Below are positions 15,595 to 23,463 of a DNA stretch of 46,381 bases, piece by piece. The stretch is from Pseudomonadota bacterium (GTDB lineage Bacteria > Pseudomonadota > Alphaproteobacteria > Rhizobiales > Rhizobiaceae), in assembly GCA_023387775.1 (NCBI GenBank), contig JAEWHN010000231.1, positions 1 through 46,381 on the forward strand. The letters run 5' to 3'. Both the position numbers and the translations under genes were made by a program. The notes below the pieces were generated by a model. It saw only the letters and a list, made by a program, of their open reading frames with translations, did not search any database and was not told the origin of the DNA. Position 1 is the first letter of the stretch; the number at the start of each line of letters is the position of its first letter.

Positions 15595-16791
15595 ATGAAC
15601 GGCAAGAGTCGCCGGCCACCTGTGGAGACGAGCGGAATGGAACCGATCGCGCGCGCTGATGCTGCGGCTTTCAGGGACGGAGGTTCCGCGATGGCCAATG
15701 CGATGATCGACGAGAGCGGCGTCCGCATCAATGCCGAGCGTCGCCGCGGCCGAGCCGCCGGCATCAACCCGACCGGCCGCTTCGAGCCAGTGACCCGCCA
15801 CGTCTTCGACGACGGCTGGGACACCATCGAGGAATTGCCGCCCTTCAAGACCGAGGTGCAGACCGAACGGCCGCGCACCATCATCACCCGCAACAGCTCG
15901 CCCGACATTTCCTTCGACCGTTCGATAAATCCCTATCGCGGCTGCGAGCATGGCTGCGTCTACTGTTTTGCGCGGCCCACCCACAGCTATATGGGCATGT
16001 CGCCTGGGCTCGATTTCGAATCGAAACTGTTCGCCAAGCCCGACGCGGCGAAGCTTCTGGACAAGGAACTTTCGAAGCCCGGCTATCAGCCGCGCACCAT
16101 CGCCATCGGCACCAACACCGATCCCTACCAGCCGATCGAGAAGCAATGGCGCATCATGCGCGAGATCCTCGAGGTTCTCGAGGCGCGCAAGCATCCGGTC
16201 GGCATCGTCACCAAGTCGGCGCTGGTGGTGCGCGACATCGATATCCTGTCGCGCATGGCCGAGCAGGGCCTCGCCAAGGTGGCGCTTTCGGTGACGACGC
16301 TTGACCGCATGATCGCCCGTACCATGGAGCCGCGCGCGGCCACCCCCACCCGCAGGCTGGAAGCGATCCGCCAGCTCAGCGATGCCGGCATTCCGGTCGG
16401 GGTCATGGTAGCGCCGATCGTTCCGGGCCTCACCGACCCGGAGATCGAACGCATTCTGGATTCGGCGTATGCGGCTGGCGCGCGCGAGGCGGGCTATGTC
16501 ATCCTGCGCCTGCCGCTGGAAGTAAGCCCCATCTTCAAGGACTGGCTGCTGCGGCACTATCCCGACCGCTATCGCCACGTCATGTCGCTTATCCGCTCGA
16601 TGCGCGACGGCAAGGATTACGACGCCGAATGGGGCAAGCGCATGAAGGGCACCGGCCCCTATGCCTGGCAGATCGGCCGGCGCTTCGAGATCACCGCCCG
16701 CAGGCTCGGCCTGAACCTTCGGAAGACCCAGCTTCGCACCGACCTCTTCGTGGCCGGGGAAAAGCAGTACGAGCAGCTCATGCTGTTCTGA
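15595..16791 (+). CDS. PA0069/SplB-type radical SAM protein
   Basis: This 398-residue radical SAM enzyme carries the iron-sulfur motif CEHGCVYC (Cys117, Cys121, Cys124) after DRSINPYRG, then ATPTRRLEAIRQLSDAGIPV and GVMVAPIVPGLTD of the TIM barrel. The family is grouped with spore photoproduct lyase (SplB, COG1533), but its substrate is not established. The ATG at 15595 is chosen because AGGA lies about 9 bases upstream and the longer frame runs through an intergenic repeat. The LexA-type box at 15555-15569 suggests induction by DNA damage. It is followed by rnhB on the same strand. Confidence 0.9.
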   Translation: MNGKSRRPPVETSGMEPIARADAAAFRDGGSAMANAMIDESGVRINAERRRGRAAGINPTGRFEPVTRHVFDDGWDTIEELPPFKTEVQTERPRTIITRNSSPDISFDRSINPYRGCEHGCVYCFARPTHSYMGMSPGLDFESKLFAKPDAAKLLDKELSKPGYQPRTIAIGTNTDPYQPIEKQWRIMREILEVLEARKHPVGIVTKSALVVRDIDILSRMAEQGLAKVALSVTTLDRMIARTMEPRAATPTRRLEAIRQLSDAGIPVGVMVAPIVPGLTDPEIERILDSAYAAGAREAGYVILRLPLEVSPIFKDWLLRHYPDRYRHVMSLIRSMRDGKDYDAEWGKRMKGTGPYAWQIGRRFEITARRLGLNLRKTQLRTDLFVAGEKQYEQLMLF

Positions 16792-16937
16792 TGAAGCGCC
16801 CACTGGCCGCTGCAACGGCCTAGCGGCAGTGCATCCCGTTCGGCTTGACCCAACCGCCGACGGTGTCCTTCCCGGCTTCCGCCCCGAACCCGGAAGGACT
16901 TGCGGAGAATCGGGCCGGATGCGAGCATCGCCGCACC

Positions 16938-17636
16938 ATGGCTCGCCAGCGTCCCGATTCTCCGCCCCTATTCGAAATCGTCGATCGTCCCGATTTCTCC
17001 GTCGAAAGTCGCGCCATCTCGCGCGGCCAATGGCCTGTGGCCGGGCTGGACGAGGCCGGACGCGGGCCGCTTGCCGGCCCGGTCGTGGCAGCCGCCGTGG
17101 TGCTCGACCCGGCACGCATTCCCGACGGGCTCGACGATTCCAAGCGCCTCACCCTCGCCCAGCGCGAGGAGCTGTTTTCGGCAATTCTTGCCACGGCGCT
17201 AGGGGTTTCCATGGCCTCGGTCTGTGCGGAAAGCATCGACAGCAGCAACATTCTCAAGGCGAGCCTGGAGGCGATGCGCCGCGCTCTGTGCGGCCTGCCG
17301 CTGGCGCCAAAGCTCGCGCTGGCTGACGGCCGCGACGTGCCGCCCGGCCTCCCCTGCCCCGGCCAAGCGCTGGTGAAGGGCGATCGCCGCTCCCAGTCAA
17401 TCGCCGCCGCTTCGATAGTTGCCAAAGTCATGCGCGACCGCATGATGACCGGTTGCGGCTCGATGGATGCTCGCTATGGCTTCGAGGTCCACATGGGCTA
17501 CGCCACGGTGCGCCACCGCACCGCGATCACCGCCCACGGCGCGGTCGCCCGCTGGCACCGCGTCTCCTTCGCGCCCTTCCGCGTGCAAGGCAATGAAGCG
17601 ATGGTCGCCGACCTCGAAGACGCCCCCGCCTTCTGA
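16938..17636 (+). CDS. rnhB: Ribonuclease HII
   Basis: RNase HII cuts the RNA strand of RNA-DNA hybrids and removes single ribonucleotides from DNA. The motif GLDEAGRGPLAGPVVAAAVV includes the first catalytic Asp-Glu, followed by DDSKRLTLAQRE, LADGRDVP and the conserved KGDRRSQSIAAASIVAKV. The ATG at 16938 is used (232 residues); the frame is open further upstream but that part is not conserved-looking. A late segment, MGYATVRHRTAITAHG, replaces the canonical GYPTxxH region in a recognisable form. It lies 146 bp after the radical SAM gene; both could serve genome repair. Confidence 0.95.
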   Translation: MARQRPDSPPLFEIVDRPDFSVESRAISRGQWPVAGLDEAGRGPLAGPVVAAAVVLDPARIPDGLDDSKRLTLAQREELFSAILATALGVSMASVCAESIDSSNILKASLEAMRRALCGLPLAPKLALADGRDVPPGLPCPGQALVKGDRRSQSIAAASIVAKVMRDRMMTGCGSMDARYGFEVHMGYATVRHRTAITAHGAVARWHRVSFAPFRVQGNEAMVADLEDAPAF

Positions 17637-17712
17637 CGCTCGCTCGTCATTTATCCAGCGGCGCCTCGGCTTCATGCCGCGCTCGATCCAGTTCCAATAA
17701 AACCAGTTCCAA

Positions 17713-17742
17713 TAAAAAAGCCGCCGGTGTTGCCGGCGGCTT
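17713..17742 (-). terminator. Intrinsic terminator of the atp operon
   Basis: On the minus strand AAGCCGCCGG-CAACA-CCGGCGGCTT forms a perfect 10-bp stem followed by TTTTT (plus-strand A-run at 17714-17719). It lies 24 bases after the atpF stop. A 15-base direct repeat (CCAGTTCCAATAAAA, 17688-17717) abuts it and has no obvious role. Confidence 0.88.
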
Positions 17743-17765
17743 CAGAAAGCTTGTTCAAGCCTGGC

Positions 17766-18245
17766 TCAGTTGAGCTTCGCCTTGACCTCGTTCAAGGAGG
17801 CCTTGAACAGATCGGCTCCGGCCTTTGCATCAACCTTGCTGGCGAGAACCACACGCGCCGCCTCGACGGCCAGGTCCACGGCGCTCGACCGAACCTCGTT
17901 GATCGCATCGCGCTCGGCCTGCCCGATCTTCTGCTCAGCCATTGCGGCCCGACGCGAAACATATTCCTCGGTCTTCTTGCGAGCCTCGGAAACCAGCAAT
18001 TCGGCTTCGTGCTTGGCCGCTTCGACGATGTCGGCGGCGTCTTTCTCGGCTTCCTTGCGCTTGCGCTGGAATTCGGCGAGCAGCTGCTGAGCTTCCTCGC
18101 GCAGCCGGCGGGCGTCCTCGAGCTCGTTGCGAATGCGGTCCGCACGCACGTCGAGCGTCTTGGAGATCATCGCCGGAACCTTCACGTAAAGGATAACGGC
18201 CAAAAATATGAACAGGGCGACGGTGGCCCAGAATGTAGCATCCAT
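17766..18245 (-). CDS. atpF: F0 ATP synthase subunit b
   Basis: Subunit b is the peripheral stalk that holds F1 against the rotor. The 159-residue protein has one N-terminal membrane helix (FWATVALFIFLAVILYVKV) and then a long charged coiled coil (RLREEAQQLLAEFQRKRKEA). It is the last gene of atpI-atpB-atpE-atpF'-atpF on the minus strand, 6 bp after b', and is followed by a strong terminator. F1 genes are not in the window, as expected for alphaproteobacteria, where F0 and F1 operons are separate. Confidence 0.95.
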   Translation of the reverse strand: MDATFWATVALFIFLAVILYVKVPAMISKTLDVRADRIRNELEDARRLREEAQQLLAEFQRKRKEAEKDAADIVEAAKHEAELLVSEARKKTEEYVSRRAAMAEQKIGQAERDAINEVRSSAVDLAVEAARVVLASKVDAKAGADLFKASLNEVKAKLN

Positions 18246-18251
18246 GGCCTA

Positions 18252-18818
18252 TTACTCCTGCGCCGCCTTCACGGCCGCCGCCACATCGGCCTTGTCGACC
18301 TTGGCGCCAACCAGTTCCTGAACGATCGCGGCGGTGGTCTCTTCCGCGATGCCGCCCACTTCCTTCATCGCTGCGGACTTGATGCCGGCGATGCGGGCTT
18401 CGGCTTCGCCCAGCTTGCGCTCGAGATCGCCTTCGATCTTCTTGCGTTCGCTTTCGGCATCGGCCTTGGCGTTGTCGCGAGCTTCCTGGCCGATCGCGTT
18501 GGCCTTGGCCTTGGCTTCGGCAAGCTCCTGCTCGTAAGCAGCGACGGCTGCATCCGCCTCGCTTTTCATGAGGGCGGCCTGGTCGAGGTCCTGCGCAATG
18601 CGATCGCGCCGGACTTCCAGGATGCCACCGACGCGCGGCAGCACCACCTTCTGCAGAAAGAGGTAGAAGAGGCCGAACGTAATCGCGAGCCACAGGATCT
18701 GCGACGGAAAATGCGTGGGATCAAACGGCGGGAAATTTCCGCCGGTCTCCGCATGCTCCAACAATGTTTCATTCGCCGCCGGAGCGGCTTCCTGCGCGAA
18801 TGCCGGTGTCACGAACAT
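18252..18818 (-). CDS. atpF2: F0 ATP synthase subunit b'
   Basis: This second, diverged b-type stalk subunit forms a heterodimer with b in photosynthetic and alphaproteobacterial F0. It has an N-terminal extension (MFVTPAFAQEAAPAANETLL), one membrane helix (ILWLAITFGLFYLFL) near residue 45, and a long helical coiled coil rich in Ala, Lys and Glu. Size (188 residues) is typical. It follows atpE after a 67-bp gap that contains a stable stem-loop, and precedes atpF by 6 bp. The symbol atpG is also used for b' in rhizobial annotations. Confidence 0.94.
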   Translation of the reverse strand: MFVTPAFAQEAAPAANETLLEHAETGGNFPPFDPTHFPSQILWLAITFGLFYLFLQKVVLPRVGGILEVRRDRIAQDLDQAALMKSEADAAVAAYEQELAEAKAKANAIGQEARDNAKADAESERKKIEGDLERKLGEAEARIAGIKSAAMKEVGGIAEETTAAIVQELVGAKVDKADVAAAVKAAQE

Positions 18819-18839
18819 CTGCTACCCCTGTTCACCCAA

Positions 18840-18861
18840 CCGGCCACGAAAGCGTGGCCGG
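18840..18861 (-). other. Intercistronic stem-loop after atpE
   Basis: CCGGCCAC-GAAAGC-GTGGCCGG is a perfect 8-bp stem with a 6-base loop, located 24 bases after the atpE stop. There is no T-run. Such hairpins often protect or partly end the upstream transcript, which would fit the need for many more c subunits than b subunits. Confidence 0.55.
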
Positions 18862-18885
18862 CGATATCGCTCTTGCTCGACGCTC

Positions 18886-19110
18886 TTAGGCGAAGAGCAG
18901 AAGAAGGGCGATGAGAAGCGAGAAGATGCCCAGAGCTTCGGTAACGGCGAAGCCGAACACCAGACGGCCGAACTGGCCATCGGCAGCCGACGGGTTGCGC
19001 AGGGCGCCCGACAGGTAGTTGCCGAAGATGTTGCCGAGACCGAGGGCGGTTCCGGCCATACCGAAACAAGCCAGACCGGCGCCGATGTACTTTGCTGCTT
19101 CTGCTTCCAT
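18886..19110 (-). CDS. atpE: F0 ATP synthase subunit c
   Basis: This 74-residue proteolipid forms the rotor ring. Two membrane helices flank a polar loop (LRNPSAADGQF), and the proton-carrying glutamate lies in the second helix (FGFAVTEALGIFS). The ATG at 19110 is preferred over an in-frame TTG two codons earlier because AAGGAG sits 7 bases before the ATG. It stands between atpB and the b' gene, with a stem-loop in the following gap. Confidence 0.97.
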   Translation of the reverse strand: MEAEAAKYIGAGLACFGMAGTALGLGNIFGNYLSGALRNPSAADGQFGRLVFGFAVTEALGIFSLLIALLLLFA

Positions 19111-19180
19111 TTTCAAACTCCTTGGTGGAACTGTGGTGATCTTGTTTTCCGCGACGCCGTTTCTGGCGCCTGGTTGACTG

Positions 19181-19930
19181 TCAGTGGCCCGGATGTACCG
19201 CGTCGTTGAGGTACATGCAGGTCAGCACGGCGAAGACGTAGGCCTGGAGGAACGCCACCAGGAATTCCAGCGCGGTGATCGCGACCGTCATCATCAGCGG
19301 CAGGATGGAACCGGCGATACCAACGGCGCCCAGCGCGCTGAGAGAGGTCACGAAGCCTGCGAAGACCTTCAGCGTGATGTGGCCCGCAAGCATGTTGGCG
19401 AAGAGACGAACCGAGAGGCTGACCGGACGGGAAAGGAACGAGATGATCTCGATCACCACGACGAGCGGTACGAGAATGGCGGGAATGCCGCTCGGGACGA
19501 ACAGCTTCAGGAAGCCGAAACCATGCTTGGCAAAGCCGTAGACCACGACCGTGCCGATCACGAGAAGCGCCAGCGTGAAGGTGACGATGATGTGGCTGGT
19601 GATGGTGAAGAAGTAGGGGAACAGGCCAAGCAGGTTCGCAACCAGCACGAACATGAAAAGCGAAAAGACGAGGGGGAAAAACCTCATCCCTTGCGACCCG
19701 GCCGCATCCCTCAGCATCGAGGCAACGAACTCGTAGGAAAGTTCCGAAATCGACTGCATTCGGCTCGGGATCAGGCCGCGGCTGGTGGTCGTCAGAAACA
19801 GGAACGCGCCCGCGGCGACGACGGTCGCCACCATGAATGCAGAGGAGTTGGTGAAGGAGAAGTCATATCCGCCGACCTCGATCGGAATCAACTTCGAGAT
19901 ATGAAACTGATGGATCGGATCGTTGGACAC
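19181..19930 (-). CDS. atpB: F0 ATP synthase subunit a
   Basis: Subunit a provides the proton half-channels. The 249-residue membrane protein has five to six hydrophobic helices. The essential arginine is in SLSVRLFANMLAGH near residue 175, and the last helix contains ALEFLVAFLQAYVFAVLTCM. It starts with GTG at 19930, with a GGGGG ribosome site 4 bases away. It is second in the operon, 41 bp after atpI. Confidence 0.97.
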   Translation of the reverse strand: MSNDPIHQFHISKLIPIEVGGYDFSFTNSSAFMVATVVAAGAFLFLTTTSRGLIPSRMQSISELSYEFVASMLRDAAGSQGMRFFPLVFSLFMFVLVANLLGLFPYFFTITSHIIVTFTLALLVIGTVVVYGFAKHGFGFLKLFVPSGIPAILVPLVVVIEIISFLSRPVSLSVRLFANMLAGHITLKVFAGFVTSLSALGAVGIAGSILPLMMTVAITALEFLVAFLQAYVFAVLTCMYLNDAVHPGH

Positions 19931-19971
19931 GCGGCCCCCTTACGAAAGAATGCGCCCGTGGGCACAGTTGA

Positions 19972-20379
19972 TCAGTCTTCCAGATCCTTGGCGTCCTTAC
20001 CGGACCCCTTGAGACCTGCTTCGGCAATGACCCCCGAAGAGCGCAACACGTTCAGGACACCGGCGCCGAAACCGAGGAGCAAGAAGACAATCAAGCCCCA
20101 CGGCGAAACTCCCGCCAGACGATCAACCAACCACCCGATGAACGCCCCGATCGCCACACCTGCGATAAACTCGCTGGACAGCTTCAGAGCTTCACCGTAG
20201 CCGGCATTACCGCCCGACCTTGCCGCCTGTTCCCTCTCGCTTTCGCCTTTCCGTCTTGCCGCAAGCGTTTCGGCAAGCTGGCGCCGGCGGCGCTCAAGGT
20301 CATCGTCACGGATTTGCGGCTTACCCTCATCACCAGGCCCGGTTCTTCCGGTTTCGTCTGGCCCGCTATTGTTGGCCAT
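19972..20379 (-). CDS. atpI: ATP synthase protein I
   Basis: AtpI is a small membrane protein that helps assemble the c-ring and is not part of the final enzyme. The 135-residue product has a long charged N terminus (DDDLERRRRQLAETLAARRK) followed by two membrane helices with glycine motifs (FIAGVAIGAFIGWLVD, IVFLLLGFGAGVLNVL). It is the first gene of the F0 operon, and a well-formed promoter lies about 57 bp upstream of its ATG, which follows AGGAGG. Confidence 0.9.
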   Translation of the reverse strand: MANNSGPDETGRTGPGDEGKPQIRDDDLERRRRQLAETLAARRKGESEREQAARSGGNAGYGEALKLSSEFIAGVAIGAFIGWLVDRLAGVSPWGLIVFLLLGFGAGVLNVLRSSGVIAEAGLKGSGKDAKDLED

Positions 20380-20435
20380 CGCAACCTCCTAGCCCGGATG
20401 AAGCTTCGCTGCTCATCCGCTTCAAAGTCGCCGGC

Positions 20436-20464
20436 AACATAGTTAGGCAGCCCATCTGCGTCAA
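20436..20464 (-). promoter_or_regulatory. Sigma70-type promoter of the atp operon
   Basis: On the minus strand TTGACG (20464-20459) and TATGTT (20441-20436) are separated by exactly 17 bases. The predicted start near 20429 leaves a leader of about 50 bases before atpI. Both hexamers are close to consensus. Confidence 0.65.
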
Positions 20465-20491
20465 GCCAGGGAGTGGAGGCACCTTCCATGT

Positions 20492-20547
20492 ATTTTGCGC
20501 CGCAAAATCAAAGAGTTGGCCAACTGCGACAACCTGCCCGCGGGCAG
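20492..20547. promoter_or_regulatory. Three consecutive palindromes upstream of the atp promoter
   Basis: ATTTTGCG-C-CGCAAAAT lies at 20492-20508, AGTTGGCCAACT at 20514-20525, and CTGCCCGCGGGCAG at 20534-20547; all are perfect. The first begins 28 bases upstream of the -35. They could be operator sites for dimeric regulators. The rest of this 251-bp gap shows no gene; a CCGAAT/ATTCGG inverted repeat near 20565-20585 may lie in the 3' end of the SleB-type gene. Confidence 0.45.
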
Positions 20548-20630
20548 CGCACCGCCGTTACACCCGAATCCTTGCCAAATTCGGCCCAATAGCCGCGGTT
20601 GGAAAAGCACGGCAGGGTCCGTGGCGGCGT

Positions 20631-21818
20631 TCAGATCCAGCCGCCGCCATAGGTACGGTAGAAGATGTGAAGACCGATTCTCTTCATCTTCTGCATGGTG
20701 CGCGCCCAGCCGGGGCTCACATAGGCGGCGTAGTAGTGGGTCGAGGACGCAACCTCGGGAATGAAGATCTTCCCGGCGGTGACCGCCATCGCGATCTCCT
20801 CGGCGGTCTTGTAGTGCCTGGGGCTGGTCACGACCTTCTTGCGACCGTCGCACGCAAAGGAAAACTGGCAGCGGTTGAGCCAATTGTCGTTCTGGTAGAC
20901 GACACCGCAGATCGTGCCCGGATAAGCGGGGTTGCGCACCCGGTTGAGGATGACTTGCGCGACAGCCGCCTGGCCTTTCGCGCTCTCGCCCTGGGCCTCG
21001 AAATAGATGGCGGTTGCAAGGCACTTCTGCTCGGCCTTGCTGAACACGCTCGCAGGCAGCGGATTGCGCATCCAGTCGTGATCGCCTTCGGCGAGCGGCG
21101 GAATGAAGCGACCGGCCTTCGGGTCTGGCTCCTTGAGAAGGCTCGCGAAAGGGGAGGTCTTGGCGTAGTCCGGTTCCGCCGGCGCATAGGCCGTCGCCAG
21201 AATGTCGGGCTTGTCATTGTTGACCAGGCCGGCCAGCATGGTCGGCACGCCGACCGGCTTCTTCTTTTCTTCCCTGGCGTGGAACGCCATGGCAATCGCC
21301 ACTTCCTTGCCCTTTATCGGAGGCCTGACGAACGCCATTTTCGGGCCTGCTTCGAGCACCGGCCGCGTGATGGCGCTGGTGCGGCGAAGCACCGAGCCGG
21401 CATTGAAGGCCTTTGGCGGCGCGGCGGGCGTCACATCAACGATACGACCCCGCTTGTCGCGGCGGTTGATGCGCTCTTCGTCGGGAACCTCATTGGCAGC
21501 CGCAGCCTTGCCGCGGAACGCCACCGTACCCAGGCCGGGCGCCGTCATTCCCGCGCCGGAGATAGAACCGGTTACGATATCGCCATCGGCAAAGGGCATC
21601 TCGACCGAATGCGTCGAACCGGCCACTGAATTCTGGATAAAGGAGTTCCAGCGCGTACCCGGCGCCTCGGTGCCCGAAACCAGGCTGGCCATATCCTGAT
21701 AGGCCGCCGTGGTCGGAAAGCCGATCCAGATGCCCAGCCCGATCATCAGCGTGGGAAGAAACGAACGCTCTCTCGGACCGGCGGCGGCCGGTTGCAGCGT
21801 CGATAGACGTCGATGCAC
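20631..21818 (-). CDS. SleB-type cell wall hydrolase
   Basis: The C-terminal third (about residues 270-395) is a Hydrolase_2/SleB domain: CLATAIYFEAQGESAKGQAA with the catalytic glutamate candidate, then VAQVILNRVRNPAYPGTICG and CQFSFACDGR. It is expected to cut peptidoglycan glycan strands. A hydrophobic segment near residues 22-40 (FLPTLMIGLGIWIGF) would anchor or export it, and the middle 200 residues are low-complexity linker. The GTG at 21818 is chosen because GGAGAG lies 5 bases before it. That site is buried in a 9-bp hairpin, suggesting translational control. Confidence 0.88.
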   Translation of the reverse strand: MHRRLSTLQPAAAGPRERSFLPTLMIGLGIWIGFPTTAAYQDMASLVSGTEAPGTRWNSFIQNSVAGSTHSVEMPFADGDIVTGSISGAGMTAPGLGTVAFRGKAAAANEVPDEERINRRDKRGRIVDVTPAAPPKAFNAGSVLRRTSAITRPVLEAGPKMAFVRPPIKGKEVAIAMAFHAREEKKKPVGVPTMLAGLVNNDKPDILATAYAPAEPDYAKTSPFASLLKEPDPKAGRFIPPLAEGDHDWMRNPLPASVFSKAEQKCLATAIYFEAQGESAKGQAAVAQVILNRVRNPAYPGTICGVVYQNDNWLNRCQFSFACDGRKKVVTSPRHYKTAEEIAMAVTAGKIFIPEVASSTHYYAAYVSPGWARTMQKMKRIGLHIFYRTYGGGWI

Positions 21819-21823
21819 AGAAA

Positions 21824-21856
21824 CTCTCCAGAACGCAACAGGTACCCTCTGGAGAG
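21824..21856 (-). promoter_or_regulatory. Hairpin sequestering the ribosome binding site of the SleB-type gene
   Basis: On the minus strand CTCTCCAGA (21856-21848) pairs perfectly with TCTGGAGAG (21832-21824) across a 15-base loop. The second arm contains GGAGAG, the ribosome binding site 5 bases before the GTG start. A T-run lies just upstream of the first arm. Confidence 0.55.
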
Positions 21857-22023
21857 AAAAAATGATGCATTAACCTTGATGGATTGTTAACGCGGGAGCC
21901 GCGGCGCGCGCCGGCCAGGATTGCCCAACCCAGCCGCCCGCGATGCCGCGACAAGTCGCAACAGTAAGGTATCTGAAAGTGGGGAACGGGCCGGATGCCG
22001 GCCCGCTGGCGCTGTATGTCGGT

Positions 22024-23454
22024 CTAGCTGCGCTTGCTGGCGCGGCCGGCGAACGGATTTTCGGGCGCGCGCAGCACCATGCGTATCGGCACGCCCGGCA
22101 TGTCGAAGGAATCGCGCAGATTGTTGACCAGGTACCGCACATAGGATTGCGGCATAGCCTCGGGCCGCGTGCATGACAGCACGAAGCCCGGCGGCCGGGC
22201 CTTGACCTGGGTAATGTACTTGATCTTGAGGCGGCGCCCCGCAACGGCCGGAGGCGGATGGTGGGCAAGGATGCGTTCCAGCCACCGGTTGAGCCGCCCG
22301 GTCGAAACGCGGCGGTTCCAGACCTGGTGCGTCTTCAGCACCGCGTCCATCAGCTTGTCGAGGCCGCGCCCCGTTTCCGCGGAAACCGGAACGGCCAGAA
22401 GCCCGCGGACCTGGGGAAGCAGCCGCGCGGTCTTCTCGCGCAGCTCGGCCAGGGTCTCCTGCGGGTTCTCGATGAGATCCCACTTGTTGAAGGCCAGAAC
22501 CAGCCCCCTGCCCTCGCGGATAATGAGGTCGGCGATCTGCAGGTCCTGCTTCTCGAAGGGAATCGTCGCGTCGAACACGACGATCACGATCTCGGCGAAG
22601 CGGATCGCGCGCAGGCCATCGGCAACCGACAGCTTCTCGAGCTTTTCCTGCACCTTGGCCTTGCGGCGCATGCCGGCGGTGTCGAAAAGCCGGATCTGGC
22701 GACCGCGCCACTCCCAGTCCACCGAGATCGAATCTCGCGTGATGCCGGCCTCGGGCCCGGTCAGCAGGCGCTCCTCGTCGATCAGCGCGTTGATCATCGT
22801 CGACTTGCCGGCATTGGGCCGTCCGACGACGGCGATACGCATCGGCTTGGTGTCGTCATAGGCCGGTTCGACATCGGGATCGGCGATGTCCTCACCGACC
22901 AGCACTTCGGTCAAGGGAAGCTCGCCGTCTTCTTCCTCGTCTTCGCCGAAGGCGCGGGCCTCGCCCAGCGCCTCGATGACCGCGTCGCGAAGGTCTGGCA
23001 GGCCCTGGCCATGCTCGGCCGAAATCGGGATCGGTTCGCCAAGCCCCACTTCCCAGGCCTCCAGCATGCCACCTTGGGCGCCGCGCGCTTCAGCCTTGTT
23101 GGCCACGAGCACCACCGGCTTGCCGGACCGGCGCACGATGTCGGCGAAGGCCTTGTCGTCGGGCATTAGGCCCGACTTCGCATCGACCACGAAGAAGACG
23201 AGATCGGCTTCCTCGATCGCGATTTCGGTCTGCGCCCGCATGCGGCCCTGCAGCGTGGCGGCCGGGGCGGTCTCGAAGCCGGCCGTGTCGATGACCTCGA
23301 AATTGAGGTCATAGAGCTTGGCAGCGTGGGTGCGGCGGTCGCGGGTCACGCCCGGCGTGTCGTCGACCAGCGCCAGCTTCTTTCCGACCAGGCGATTGAA
23401 GAGCGTCGACTTGCCGACGTTAGGCCGGCCGATGATGGCAACTTTGTAGCTCAT
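22024..23454 (-). CDS. der: Ribosome biogenesis GTPase Der (EngA)
   Basis: Der has two tandem GTPase domains and a C-terminal KH-like domain and helps mature the 50S subunit. The first P-loop is GRPNVGKS (residues 9-16) with DTPGVTRDRR; the second is GRPNAGKS near residue 210 with DTAGMRRKAKVQ. NKWD (G4 of domain 2) is near residue 325, and the KH region includes RRLKIKYITQVKARPPGFVL. It starts 10 bp after the YfgM-like gene ends, so the two form an operon. Length (476) is normal. Confidence 0.97.
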   Translation of the reverse strand: MSYKVAIIGRPNVGKSTLFNRLVGKKLALVDDTPGVTRDRRTHAAKLYDLNFEVIDTAGFETAPAATLQGRMRAQTEIAIEEADLVFFVVDAKSGLMPDDKAFADIVRRSGKPVVLVANKAEARGAQGGMLEAWEVGLGEPIPISAEHGQGLPDLRDAVIEALGEARAFGEDEEEDGELPLTEVLVGEDIADPDVEPAYDDTKPMRIAVVGRPNAGKSTMINALIDEERLLTGPEAGITRDSISVDWEWRGRQIRLFDTAGMRRKAKVQEKLEKLSVADGLRAIRFAEIVIVVFDATIPFEKQDLQIADLIIREGRGLVLAFNKWDLIENPQETLAELREKTARLLPQVRGLLAVPVSAETGRGLDKLMDAVLKTHQVWNRRVSTGRLNRWLERILAHHPPPAVAGRRLKIKYITQVKARPPGFVLSCTRPEAMPQSYVRYLVNNLRDSFDMPGVPIRMVLRAPENPFAGRASKRS

Positions 23455-23463
23455 CGGCCGCCA

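Noticed and set aside
16865..16899. GTCCTTCC/GGAAGGAC hairpin between the radical SAM gene and rnhB
   Set aside because: Eight-base stem with a long loop and no T-run; not convincing as a terminator or regulator.
15301..17115. A 604-codon open frame on the minus strand across the radical SAM gene
   Set aside because: It overlaps a well-supported gene and the interspersed repeat; its residue composition is that of a shadow frame.
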